From Paracoccaceae bacterium (GTDB taxonomy: Bacteria > Pseudomonadota > Alphaproteobacteria > Rhodobacterales > Rhodobacteraceae), in the NCBI GenBank assembly GCA_016936395.1, contig JAFGXY010000057.1, positions 1-36,294 of the forward strand: 36,294 nt of DNA, written 5' to 3'. Below the pieces are notes generated by a model, which saw nothing but the letters and a program-made list of their open reading frames with translations, did not search any database and was not told the origin of the DNA. Shown here in pieces: positions 15,536 to 25,655 of the stretch; position 1 is the stretch's first letter; each line of letters opens with the position of its first letter. Made by a program: the position numbers and the translations under genes.

Positions 15536-16448
15536 CACCAGCGCCATCGAAAAACCACGCAGCCAATGGGCCGATGTCTGGGCGCAGTTCAAGACCCACA
15601 AGGGCGCGCTTGCGGGCCTGACGGTGTTTGTGCTGCTGATCCTGTTCGTCACGGTGGGGCCGTTCATCTGGACCAAGGACCCGACCTATATCAACCCCAA
15701 CGCGGCCGAAATGATCCGCACCCGCAACAAGCCGCCAAGCTGGCAGTTCCCGCTTGGCACCGATCAGCTGGGCCGCGACATGCTGGCCCGGATGATGAAG
15801 GGCGGGCAGGTGTCCATCGCCGTCGGTCTGGTGGCGATGGCAATCTCGATTCTGCTCGGCACCCTTGTTGGCGTCATGGCAGGCTATTTCCGGCGGCTTG
15901 ACGGCCCCTTGATGCGGCTGACCGACCTGTTTCTGGCGCTGCCGCTGCTGCCGCTTCTGCTGGTGATGGTGATGCTGTTTCGCGACCCGCTGGCCCGAGC
16001 CATGGGGCCAGAAGGCGGCACCTTCCTGCTGATCGTCTTTGCCATTGGCGTCACAAGCTGGATGCAGGCCGCCCGCGTCGTGCGGGGCGAGGTGCTGGCG
16101 CTGAAGGAACGCGAATTCGTGCTGGCCGCCCGGTCGATCGGCACGCCGTCGCGGCGGATGATCCTGCGCCACATCCTGCCCAATGTGGTGTCGCCCATCA
16201 TGGTGGCGGCAACCCTTGGCATCGCGTCTGCCATCATCACCGAAAGTGCCCTGTCCTTTCTTGGCCTTGGCTTTCCGCCCGATTTCCCGACATGGGGGCG
16301 GCTGCTGTTTGATGGGGTGGACTACATCCAGCAATACCCCGAACGCGTCATGTGGCCCGGCATCGCGATTTCCCTTACTGTTCTGTCGGTAAACTACATC
16401 GGTGACGGTTTGCGCGATGCGCTTGATCCGCGCATTCGCGGGCGCTGA
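15528..16448 (+). CDS. Peptide ABC transporter permease (DppC type)
   Basis: 306 residues, ATG 15528 within the end of the preceding permease gene. Second inner-membrane channel subunit. The N-terminal OppC-like part (WADVWAQFKTHKGALAGLTVFVLLILFVTVGPFIW) is followed by FPLGTDQLGRDMLARMMKG and the permease core. The EAA loop is EFVLAARSIGTPSRRMILRHILPN. Ends DALDPRIRGR, normal. It completes a full five-gene importer with no frameshift. Confidence 0.95.
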   Translation: MTDTSAIEKPRSQWADVWAQFKTHKGALAGLTVFVLLILFVTVGPFIWTKDPTYINPNAAEMIRTRNKPPSWQFPLGTDQLGRDMLARMMKGGQVSIAVGLVAMAISILLGTLVGVMAGYFRRLDGPLMRLTDLFLALPLLPLLLVMVMLFRDPLARAMGPEGGTFLLIVFAIGVTSWMQAARVVRGEVLALKEREFVLAARSIGTPSRRMILRHILPNVVSPIMVAATLGIASAIITESALSFLGLGFPPDFPTWGRLLFDGVDYIQQYPERVMWPGIAISLTVLSVNYIGDGLRDALDPRIRGR

Positions 16449-16571
16449 CGCCGCCGGACTTGCACAAAAACTCCGCATCGGGCAAAACAAGGGCAGGCGC
16501 ATCTCTTGCACTATGGTCATGACGCCCAACATAGGTTTTGTGAACATGTCAGGCTTGGGGTGATCGGGGGA

Positions 16572-16949
16572 ATGTCTTTGGACCAGACCGTTGCAGATGA
16601 TGACCTTGCCATTGCGGTCGCCGACGGGGTCGCCTGCGGCCTGATGACCGCTGTCGAGATGGAAGAGCAGGCCACGCTTGCCGCAAATTTCCTCAAGGCG
16701 CTCAGCCACGAAGGCCGGCTGATGATCTTGTGTCATCTGTCGTCGGGCGAAAAATCGGTGACCGAGCTTGAGCATCTCTTGGACAGCCGCCAGGCCGCCG
16801 TCAGCCAGCAACTCGCCCGTCTGCGGCTGGAAGGTCTGGTCTCATGCCGGCGTGAGGGCAAGGCGATCTTCTACTCGATCCAGGACCCCAAGGTCAGCCG
16901 CACCATCGCGCTGGTCTATGACATGTTCTGCCACCGCGCCGAGGTTTGA
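16572..16949 (+). CDS. ArsR-family regulator of the SqrR/BigR persulfide-sensing type
   Basis: 125 residues from ATG 16572 (GGGGGA upstream; the frame opens earlier without a better start). Winged-helix repressor: FLKALSHEGRLMILCHLSSGEKSV, recognition helix SRQAAVSQQLARLRLEGLV, wing CRREGKAIFYSI. Cysteines are at 22, 54, 92 and 120. As I recall them, the SqrR cysteines of Rhodobacter capsulatus are C9, C41 and C107, and the spacings 32 and 66 are reproduced exactly by C22, C54 and C120. C54 sits in the LMILC helix and C120 in the final helix (DMFC), the pair that forms the polysulfide bridge in SqrR/BigR. The predicted role is derepression of sulfide or persulfide detoxification genes. No such target is adjacent; a TauE/SafE gene lies 16 kb away. 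Confidence 0.85.
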   Translation: MSLDQTVADDDLAIAVADGVACGLMTAVEMEEQATLAANFLKALSHEGRLMILCHLSSGEKSVTELEHLLDSRQAAVSQQLARLRLEGLVSCRREGKAIFYSIQDPKVSRTIALVYDMFCHRAEV

Positions 16950-16984
16950 GGCCGGGACCGAGGCTTGAAACTGGCGTCTGCCCC

Positions 16985-17722
16985 CTACCCCCGGCCAAGC
17001 CATGGCATGTCGCGCGCCATGATGGTCACGAACGGCATGTTCACATCCAACGGCAGACTGGCCATGTGCAGCACGGTTTCGGCCACATGCTGCACCGGCA
17101 TCAGGGGCTCCGGCCGCATCTCGCCGTTTGCTTGCGGCATGCCTGACGAAAACCCGGCCGTCATCTCGCCGGCGGCATTGCCGATGTCGATCTGACCACA
17201 GGCAATCTCGAACCGCCGCCCATCCACCGCCAGCGCCTTGGTCAGCCCGGTCACCGCATGTTTCGACATGGTATAGGGCACCGATCCGGGGCGCGGGCGG
17301 TCAGCGCTGATCGAGCCGTTGTTGATGATGCGCCCGCCTTGCGGGCTTTGCCGCCGCATCAGGCCAAAGGCAGCGCGGGCGCACAGGAACATGCCGGTGA
17401 TGTTCACGCCCGACAGCGCCAGCCAGTCTTCCACCGCGATCTCGTCAATCGGCGCGCCTTTCAGCGACATGCCGGCATTGTTGAACAGCACGTCAAGCCG
17501 CCCCCACTCGGCCTGAACCCGCCCAAATGCTGCCTCTACCTGCGCCGGGTCGGTCACATCGGCGGGCAAGATCAGCGCCTCGTGCGTGCCGGCGGTCTGG
17601 CGCAAGGCATCTTCGCGCCGCCCGACCAGCGCCACACGCCAGCCCGCCGCAATGAAGGCCCGCGCGGTGGCCCGCCCTATGCCCGACCCGGCCCCGGTGA
17701 TCAGAATGCTGCGCTGGTCCAT
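16985..17722 (-). CDS. SDR family NAD(P)-dependent oxidoreductase
   Basis: 245 residues, ATG 17722. Classical short-chain dehydrogenase: cofactor motif TGAGSGIG at residues 9-16, acidic/adenine site LPADVTD, NNAG near residue 87, catalytic Ser in NNGSISAD and the YTMSK pair (Tyr, Lys). VGRRED after the second strand carries arginines, so NADP is plausible. Substrate is not readable; ends PWLGRG. It is downstream of usg in the same direction with a 136-base gap, so it is probably transcribed separately or loosely with it. Confidence 0.93.
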   Translation of the reverse strand: MDQRSILITGAGSGIGRATARAFIAAGWRVALVGRREDALRQTAGTHEALILPADVTDPAQVEAAFGRVQAEWGRLDVLFNNAGMSLKGAPIDEIAVEDWLALSGVNITGMFLCARAAFGLMRRQSPQGGRIINNGSISADRPRPGSVPYTMSKHAVTGLTKALAVDGRRFEIACGQIDIGNAAGEMTAGFSSGMPQANGEMRPEPLMPVQHVAETVLHMASLPLDVNMPFVTIMARDMPWLGRG

Positions 17723-17858
17723 GGCATCGCCTTTCCTTGCGTGATCGCGCGAACCTTAGCGACCCAAAGGCCCGGCGACCAGACCCGGCGGCACCGTGCT
17801 TGTGGTCACGCAAGGCACACGTTTGCACCACACACCAAACACGCGCCGTGCACCGCTG

Positions 17859-18128
17859 CTAATGCAGCCGCAACTCGCCCACCACATTGCGCCATTCCCC
17901 CGGCGAGATCAGCCGTTTGTGGGTGAACCGCACCGAATGCAGCGGGCCTTCGATGGTTTCCTGCCAATGTTCGATGAATTTGAAAAGCCGAGGGTAATCG
18001 GGGGCAAGATCATAGTCCTGCCAGACGAAAGTATTGAGAACATTTCGATAATCCGGCAGGCGATAGAACATTTCCGCCGTCGTCAGACCATAGCCGCGCA
18101 ACATCAGTTCAGTTTCGGATTTTTCCAT
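17859..18128 (-). CDS. usg: Usg family protein
   Basis: 89 residues, ATG 18128 behind AAAGGAGA. It matches the alphaproteobacterial Usg family (named from a gene near the tryptophan operon in Caulobacter; function unknown): [45 protein letters not shown], and [19 protein letters not shown]. Small, soluble, no signal. Divergent from gyrA across a 191-base gap containing TTGGC half-sites. Confidence 0.93.
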   Translation of the reverse strand: MEKSETELMLRGYGLTTAEMFYRLPDYRNVLNTFVWQDYDLAPDYPRLFKFIEHWQETIEGPLHSVRFTHKRLISPGEWRNVVGELRLH

Positions 18129-18199
18129 ATGAGTCTCCTTTCCAGCCCCCCGGAAAGAATCATGCCAAAGTCAGATTAAAAATCAACAAATTCAATATG

Positions 18200-18226
18200 T
18201 TGGCACTGATATGCCTTGGCTGCCAA
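18200..18226. promoter_or_regulatory. TTGGC/GCCAA half-site cluster between usg and gyrA
   Basis: TTGGCA (18200-18205) pairs with TGCCAA (18221-18226), and TTGGC-T-GCCAA (18216-18226) is itself a perfect 5+1+5 palindrome. Further GCCAA half-sites lie at 18164-18168 and 18279-18283. Four sites in 120 bp of the divergent control region suggest a protein-binding array. Confidence 0.35.
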
Positions 18227-18263
18227 AACCCCTTGCGGCGCGGCATTGCACCCCATCCCTTGC

Positions 18264-18292
18264 TTGGTGTAAGGTCATGCCAACAAGATATA
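18264..18292 (+). promoter_or_regulatory. Weak candidate promoter of gyrA
   Basis: TTGGTG (18264-18269), 17-base spacer, GATATA (18287-18292), about 28 bases upstream of the ATG. Each hexamer matches consensus at only three positions, so this is tentative. Confidence 0.25.
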
Positions 18293-18319
18293 GCCCCGCG
18301 CCAAGGAGGCCCCCGCCAG

Positions 18320-21055
<2,736 letters not shown>

Positions 21056-21110
21056 GCCAGCCGGGCCAGGAAAAGATGCTGACGTCTATCAGGCAAGGGG
21101 GTGCAAGGCC

Positions 21111-21551
21111 ATGGGGGCACAGGGCGATGAGCAGAAGCGGGGCACAGGTCTGGCCGATGTCGCCACCCTGATTGCGCGGCTGATGATGGCAAGCCTGTTC
21201 CTGCTGGCCGGGCTTGAGTCTTTTCTGGATATCCCGGCTTTTTCCACCCGGTTGCAGGCCGAGGGTCTGGCGCCCTATCTGGTGGGTCTGGTGATGTATT
21301 TCCTGACCGGAACCGGCATTGCCCTGGCGCTTGGCTGGCAGACCCGTTGGGTGGGCCTGGCGATGGCGGTGTTTTCCATTGCCTCGGCGCTGATGGCCTA
21401 TGCCGTTCTGGCCAACCATGCCGATCTGGTCAACCTGCTGAAGAACATCGCGCTGTCGGGCGGCTATCTGCATTTTGCCGTGCAAGGGGCCGGGCGATTG
21501 TCGGTTGACGGCTGGACCGGGCACAGGCACCGGAAGGCCCCCGCCGAATGA
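21111..21551 (+). CDS. DoxX-like small membrane protein
   Basis: 146 residues from ATG 21111. An in-frame ATG at 21033 would overlap gyrA and lacks a plausible N-terminus. About four membrane helices (near 17-37, 58-80, 84-105, 115-132). The first reads LIARLMMASLFLLAGLESFLD, the DoxX-type opening, with later LVMYFLTGTGIALALGWQTRWVG. DoxX relatives are inner-membrane proteins of poorly defined redox or quinone-linked roles. It follows gyrA by 55 bases and overlaps the next gene by 4 bases, so the pair is co-translated. Confidence 0.75.
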   Translation: MGAQGDEQKRGTGLADVATLIARLMMASLFLLAGLESFLDIPAFSTRLQAEGLAPYLVGLVMYFLTGTGIALALGWQTRWVGLAMAVFSIASALMAYAVLANHADLVNLLKNIALSGGYLHFAVQGAGRLSVDGWTGHRHRKAPAE

Positions 21552-21913
21552 CCGATCCTGCACAAACCTTGCTTGCTGTGCGCCTGTCGGCCTTGGCAGC
21601 GGCACGGCAAACGATCACCTATGGCGATCTTGCGCGCGATCTGGGCTGGCGCATCGGGCAGCTTACCGCCGCACTGGAGGCGCTGATGGAGGCAGACGCT
21701 GCCGCCGGACGCCCCCTCGGTGCCGCGCTGTGCAAGGCGCGGCTTGCGGGAGAGAAGCCCGCACCCGGTTTCTTTGCAAAGGCGACAAGCCTGGGGTTCG
21801 ACACCACCGACCCTGTTGCCTTTGTGGCGCAGCAACGCGCCGGCCTGTTCGGCGCGGCTGTGACAAGTCGAGATCCTGTCATGGCACCCCGCCCGGACTG
21901 CGGCCCGCACTAG
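21548..21913 (+). CDS. Conserved-looking small protein of unknown function
   Basis: 121 residues, ATG 21548 overlapping the DoxX-like gene by ATGA. The N-terminal half is helical with a winged-helix look (ARQTITYGDLARDLGWRIGQLTAALEALMEAD). The TITYGDLA segment recalls the DNA-binding part of alkyltransferase-like proteins, but the catalytic PCHR motif is absent. The second part, GRPLGAALCKARLAGEKPAP GFFAKATSLGFDTTDPVAF, is compact. The last 20 residues (SRDPVMAPRPDCGPH) look unstructured. No signal or membrane segment is seen. No function can be assigned. Confidence 0.65.
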   Translation: MTDPAQTLLAVRLSALAAARQTITYGDLARDLGWRIGQLTAALEALMEADAAAGRPLGAALCKARLAGEKPAPGFFAKATSLGFDTTDPVAFVAQQRAGLFGAAVTSRDPVMAPRPDCGPH

Positions 21914-21915
21914 CG

Positions 21916-21935
21916 CGCGCAACAAGCCTTGCGCG
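21916..21935 (+). terminator. Hairpin after the DoxX operon
   Basis: CGCGCAA (21916-21922), six-base loop, TTGCGCG (21929-21935), then ATTTCGG. It starts 3 bases after the stop codon at 21911-21913. The T-run is short, so termination strength is uncertain. Confidence 0.5.
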
Positions 21936-21968
21936 ATTTCGGCATCAACCCGCAATCTTCACGTGTTT

Positions 21969-21985
21969 CCGCTGTGCAACAGCGG
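21969..21985. other. Inverted repeat CCGCTGT-GCA-ACAGCGG
   Basis: Perfect 7-bp arms with a 3-base centre, between the upstream hairpin and the porin promoter. Could be an operator or a second transcript hairpin. Confidence 0.45.
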
Positions 21986-21994
21986 GGATCGGGC

Positions 21995-22011
21995 AAATGC
22001 CTACAGCATTT
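21995..22011. promoter_or_regulatory. Inverted repeat AAATGC-CTACA-GCATTT upstream of the porin promoter
   Basis: Perfect 6-bp arms, 26 bases upstream of the -35 hexamer at 22038. Placement fits an activator site for the porin-like gene. Inference only. Confidence 0.4.
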
Positions 22012-22037
22012 ACTTGCGGGGATGGGAAGGTTAATAA

Positions 22038-22066
22038 TTGGTTACGATCAATTCGTGCAGTATAAA
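22038..22066 (+). promoter_or_regulatory. Sigma-70-type promoter of the porin-like gene
   Basis: TTGGTT (22038-22043), exactly 17 bases, TATAAA (22061-22066), in an unusually A/T-rich stretch. Transcription would start near 22073, giving a leader of only about 10 bases (with GAGG) before the ATG at 22083. Confidence 0.6.
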
Positions 22067-22082
22067 AAAAGTCGAGGCAGTT

Positions 22083-22784
22083 ATGAAATACCCCCTACTT
22101 CTGGCGTTGGCCGGAGCCTTTTTCGCACCGTCAGTTCAAGCTTTCGAAGTGACCGGCGGCTCTCTTTCCCTTGGCTACTCCACCCTGACCGACAGCGATC
22201 TGGATGCCCTCAACAAGGTCACGCTGGGCGGTTCGCTTGAAATGGGTTTCAGCAAACAGTTTTCGGTGCAAGGTGATCTTGGCCTTTCCAAGTTCGGATA
22301 TTCCGACATCGACAACCTGAATTTTGGTCTGCATGCCATTTTCCACGTCAGCGACACCACTTCCTTGGGTGCATTTGCCGGACGTGACGATTTTGACGGT
22401 GGCGACCTTGACTATTTCGGCATCGAACTTGGGCATCAGTCCGGGCCCATCGGCCTTGAAACCTACATCAGCGAGGCCGATGCGGATGGCGAAACCGGCG
22501 CGGTCTTTGGTCTGGCCGGAAACTACGCCTTCTCTGACACCGCCAGCCTTGGTCTTGCCTATGACAAGATCAATGTCGATGGCTATGGGGCCTCGACAAT
22601 CGCGCTGAATGGCGAATTCATTGCAACCCCGGGTCTTGGCCTGACCGGAGAAGTCGGCAGCGCCGATATCGAAGGCCTTGGGTCGGAAGTCTTCATGGGG
22701 ATTGGCGTCAAGGTGAACTTCGGTGCCAAACGCGGCGCAACCTTCACCCAGCGCAGCGTGGTTGACCTGCTGCCCGGCCTTTGA
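22083..22784 (+). CDS. Porin-like outer-membrane beta-barrel protein
   Basis: 233 residues from ATG 22083 (GAGG 7 bases upstream). Signal peptide MKYPLLLALAGAFFAPSVQA, cut after residue 20. The mature part is a series of alternating beta strands with Gly and aromatic residues (GGSLSLGYSTL, GGSLEMGFSKQFSVQGDLGLSKFGYS, NFGLHAIFHVSD, LGAFAGRD, YFGIELGHQSG, FGLAGNYAFSDTASLGLAYDKI). Strongly acidic loops (DDFDGGDLD, SEADADGE) follow. About 10-12 strands would make a small barrel or a reduced porin. Specificity is unknown. After the last strand (MGIGVKVNFG) it ends in a 20-residue tail (FTQRSVVDLLPGL), unusual because barrels typically end on an aromatic residue. Confidence 0.75.
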   Translation: MKYPLLLALAGAFFAPSVQAFEVTGGSLSLGYSTLTDSDLDALNKVTLGGSLEMGFSKQFSVQGDLGLSKFGYSDIDNLNFGLHAIFHVSDTTSLGAFAGRDDFDGGDLDYFGIELGHQSGPIGLETYISEADADGETGAVFGLAGNYAFSDTASLGLAYDKINVDGYGASTIALNGEFIATPGLGLTGEVGSADIEGLGSEVFMGIGVKVNFGAKRGATFTQRSVVDLLPGL

Positions 22785-22809
22785 TCCGCATCAGGTGACA
22801 GCATCACAG

Positions 22810-22841
22810 GGCCGTGCGGGGTGATTGCACCCCGCGCGGCC
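22810..22841. other. Strong 14-bp hairpin between the porin-like gene and trmFO
   Basis: Positions 22810-22823 pair with 22828-22841 across a 4-base ATTG loop: core GCGGGGTG/CACCCCGC extended by GGCCG/CGGCC with one T-G wobble. It lies 25 bases past the porin stop and 19 before the trmFO ATG. No T-run follows. It may stabilise the porin mRNA 3' end, terminate weakly, or shape trmFO translation. Confidence 0.7.
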
Positions 22842-22859
22842 TGCGGCTATGACGTCGCC

Positions 22860-24188
22860 ATGACAACACTTCACATCATTGGCGGCGGCATGGCCGGGTC
22901 CGAAGCCGCCTGGCAGGCGGCAAACATGGGCGTGCGCGTGGTCATCCATGAGATGCGGCCACAGGTTGGCACATTTGCGCATCGCACCGGCTATCTCGCC
23001 GAAATGGTCTGTTCCAATTCGTTCCGCTCGGATGATGACGAGCGCAATGCCGTGGGTCTTTTGCACTGGGAAATGCGCGCCGCCGGGGGCCTGATCATGC
23101 AGCAGGCGGCAGCACACCGCCTGCCCGCCGGCGGTGCCCTTGCCGTCGACCGCGATCCTTTTGCGCAAAGCGTGACCGAACGGATACTCGCGCATCCGCT
23201 GATTTCTGTATCCTACGAAGAAATCACCGATCTTCCCACCGAAGGGCATTGGATCATCGCAACCGGCCCCTTGACCAGCGGTGGCCTCGCCAACAGCATC
23301 CGCGCCGAAACCGGGGCCGAGGCTTTGGCGTTTTTCGATGCCATTGCCCCCATCGTCTATGCCGACACGGTCGATATGTCGGTGGCCTGGATGCAGTCGC
23401 GCTATGACAAGGGCGAGACGTTCGAGGAACAGACCGCCTATATCAACTGCCCGATGACCCGCGATGAATATGAGGCTTTCATCGACGCGCTGCTGACCGC
23501 CGACAAGACCCAGTTCCACGAGGGCGAAACCGCAGGCTATTTCGACGGCTGCCTGCCGATCGAGGTGATGGCCGAACGAGGGCGTGAAACGCTGCGCTTT
23601 GGTCCGATGAAGCCGGTGGGCCTGACCAATCCGCACCGGCCCGATCTGAAACCCCATGCCGTGGTGCAACTGCGCCGTGACAACAAACTGGGCACGCTGT
23701 TCAACATCGTGGGCTTTCAGACCAAGATGAAGTACGGCGCCCAAACCGAGGTTTTCAAAAGCATTCCCGGCCTGACCAATGCCAGCTTTGCGCGCCTTGG
23801 CGGCATCCATCGCAATACGTTCATCAACTCCCCCACGCTGCTGGACAACCAGATGCGGCTGAAATCGCGCCCCAACATCCGCTTTGCCGGCCAGATCACT
23901 GGTGTAGAGGGCTATGTTGAATCGGCTGCCATGGGGCTGCTCGCAGGCCGGATGGCCGCCGCCGAACTGCTGGGCCAGACCCTGCCGCCGCCGCCGCCCG
24001 AAACCGCCAGCGGCGCGCTGATCACCCACATCACCGGCGGGGCCGAGGCCAAGACGTTTCAACCGATGAACGTGAACTTCGGCCTGTTCCCGCCGATTGA
24101 CGCACGTGGCGGGCGCCGGGGCCGCAAGGACCGCTACAAGGCCTATACCGACCGCGCCAAAGACGCCTTCACGGCATGGCTTACGTAA
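22860..24188 (+). CDS. trmFO: Methylenetetrahydrofolate-tRNA-(uracil-5-)-methyltransferase
   Basis: 442 residues from ATG 22860; upstream in-frame codons fall in a hairpin. TrmFO is the FAD enzyme that makes 5-methyluridine at position 54 of tRNA with methylenetetrahydrofolate as carbon donor. FAD site [15 protein letters not shown] at residues 5-19. Family segments: [18 protein letters not shown] (with the conserved Cys), [35 protein letters not shown], and [26 protein letters not shown]. The C-terminal half ends [18 protein letters not shown] and NFGLFPP. Normal length. It overlaps gluQ by 13 bases. Confidence 0.97.
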   Translation: MTTLHIIGGGMAGSEAAWQAANMGVRVVIHEMRPQVGTFAHRTGYLAEMVCSNSFRSDDDERNAVGLLHWEMRAAGGLIMQQAAAHRLPAGGALAVDRDPFAQSVTERILAHPLISVSYEEITDLPTEGHWIIATGPLTSGGLANSIRAETGAEALAFFDAIAPIVYADTVDMSVAWMQSRYDKGETFEEQTAYINCPMTRDEYEAFIDALLTADKTQFHEGETAGYFDGCLPIEVMAERGRETLRFGPMKPVGLTNPHRPDLKPHAVVQLRRDNKLGTLFNIVGFQTKMKYGAQTEVFKSIPGLTNASFARLGGIHRNTFINSPTLLDNQMRLKSRPNIRFAGQITGVEGYVESAAMGLLAGRMAAAELLGQTLPPPPPETASGALITHITGGAEAKTFQPMNVNFGLFPPIDARGGRRGRKDRYKAYTDRAKDAFTAWLT

Positions 24189-25030
24189 CCCGCTTTGCAC
24201 CCTCCCCCACCGGGCCGCTGCACCTTGGCCATGCGTTTTCGGCCCTGACCGGCTTTGACCGGGCGCAAGCGCGGGGTGGCCAGTTCCTCTTGCGGGTCGA
24301 AGACACCGACAGCGCCCGGGTGCGCGCCGAGCATGAGGCCGCGATCTACGACGATCTGCACTGGCTGGGGGTCCGCTGGCAAACCCCGGTGCGTCGGCAG
24401 TCTGAGCACTTGGCCGATTATGCGGCAGCCCTCGACCGGCTGATCGCCATGGGCCTGTGCTACCCCTGCCGTTGCACCCGGGCCGACATTCATGCCGCCG
24501 TTTCCGCCCCGCAAGAGGGCGTCACCCATCTGCCGCCCGACGGCATGGTCTACCCCGGCACCTGTCGGCATCGCCCGATGTCTGACCGCAGTCCAACGGA
24601 TGCGATCCGGCTGAACATCCGCGCGGCGCTGCAGACACTGGACCCGACCCGGCTAAGCTTTACCGAAACCGGGCCGGAGCGGGCCGGCCATCACCGGCTA
24701 AGTGTGCCGCACCTGACAGACCGGGTGGGTGATGTGGTGCTGGCGCGCCGCGATATCGGCGCTGCCGCCTATCATCTGTGCGTGGTGCTTGACGATGCGC
24801 TGCAAGGCGTCACCGAGGTGACCCGCGGCATGGACCTGTTTGACGCGACCGAAATCCAAGTCCTGCTGCAACATCTCTTGCAGCTTCCCAACCCGCTCTA
24901 TCATCACCACCGCCTGATCCGCGATGATCAGGGCAAACGGCTGGCCAAGCGCGACAATGCCCGCGCCCTGTCGCGCTACCGTGCCGAAGGCGCCACGCCG
25001 CAAGACATTCGCCGTCTGCTCGGCCTGTGA
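24176..25030 (+). CDS. gluQ: Glutamyl-Q tRNA(Asp) synthetase
   Basis: 284 residues, ATG 24176 inside the end of trmFO. GluQ-RS is a truncated glutamyl-tRNA synthetase without the anticodon-binding domain. It attaches Glu to queuosine-34 of tRNA-Asp. Class-I motifs are visible: [20 protein letters not shown] (HIGH as HLGH) and the KMSKS equivalent KRLAKRD. Zinc ligands are in CYPCRCTR and YPGTCRH, as in the family. Length, about 280-300 residues, is right. Its overlap with trmFO joins two tRNA modification functions in one transcript. Confidence 0.96.
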   Translation: MAYVTRFAPSPTGPLHLGHAFSALTGFDRAQARGGQFLLRVEDTDSARVRAEHEAAIYDDLHWLGVRWQTPVRRQSEHLADYAAALDRLIAMGLCYPCRCTRADIHAAVSAPQEGVTHLPPDGMVYPGTCRHRPMSDRSPTDAIRLNIRAALQTLDPTRLSFTETGPERAGHHRLSVPHLTDRVGDVVLARRDIGAAAYHLCVVLDDALQGVTEVTRGMDLFDATEIQVLLQHLLQLPNPLYHHHRLIRDDQGKRLAKRDNARALSRYRAEGATPQDIRRLLGL

Positions 25031-25033
25031 CGC

Positions 25034-25098
25034 TTTCTCTTTCGACAAATATCCTCGGGGGGTGAGGCGCGGATGCGCCGAGGGGGGCCGAGGCCCCC
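25034..25098. terminator. Intergenic element with two hairpins between convergent gluQ and soxG
   Basis: Begins with TTTCTCTTTCGACAAATATC, like the element at 9051. Two stems follow: GGCGC-GGAT-GCGCC (25066-25079) and GGGGGC-CGAG-GCCCCC (25083-25098). It lies between two convergent stop codons; a bidirectional terminator or a family-specific repeat is likely. Confidence 0.55.
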
Positions 25099-25106
25099 TG
25101 CGCCGC

Positions 25107-25655
25107 CTAAAGCTCAGACCCCGGTTGGGCAGAGACGTGCAGCAAATCCCCCACGTAGCCCGCCACCGACCGGAAACACATCAAGCTAAATCCGCTGTCA
25201 TCCTTCCAGAACGCCGCCGCCACCTGTGCCGCCCGCGTGCGGCGCAACTCGCCCGGCTCCAGCCGGTCAAAATCCACCGGGCAGAGTTTGCGCAACACCT
25301 GATCGGCCTTGGGCCCCTCGATCCGGAACACCGCCCGCGCGTCCGAGACATCGACGGCCAGATGGTGCTGACCTTTCAGGTCGTGGTCGATGCGCCTCAG
25401 CGCGGCGGCAACCCCCGCATGCGGCAGGATCAGCAGGGTTTCATCCGGGCTCATCCAGCCTGCGGCGCAATCGCCTGACGTAATGATCTGGCGCTGGTCT
25501 GGCAGCGCACAGCCCGTGGCGGCCTTGACCGCCGCCCGCAGCCCCTTGGTGCCCGCCTTGGCGCGCAGGGTGATCATGCCCAAGGGCCCGATCTGGCGGA
25601 CCTTTGCAAAGCCGTCGGAACCGGCCTCGGTCATGAGGCTGATCGCATCAGACAT
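25107..25655 (-). CDS. soxG: Sarcosine oxidase subunit gamma
   Basis: 182 residues, ATG 25655, overlapping soxA by 8 bases. Gamma subunit of heterotetrameric sarcosine oxidase, which oxidises sarcosine to glycine and passes the methyl carbon to tetrahydrofolate with release of H2O2. It has the GcvT-like small domain pattern of SoxG: GPLGMITLRAKAG, WMSPDETLLILP, HHLAVDVSDARAVFRIEGPKADQVLRKLCPVD, RRTRAAQVAAAFW and SGFSLMCFRSVAGYVGDLL. Last gene of the operon, followed by a hairpin element. Confidence 0.93.
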   Translation of the reverse strand: MSDAISLMTEAGSDGFAKVRQIGPLGMITLRAKAGTKGLRAAVKAATGCALPDQRQIITSGDCAAGWMSPDETLLILPHAGVAAALRRIDHDLKGQHHLAVDVSDARAVFRIEGPKADQVLRKLCPVDFDRLEPGELRRTRAAQVAAAFWKDDSGFSLMCFRSVAGYVGDLLHVSAQPGSEL

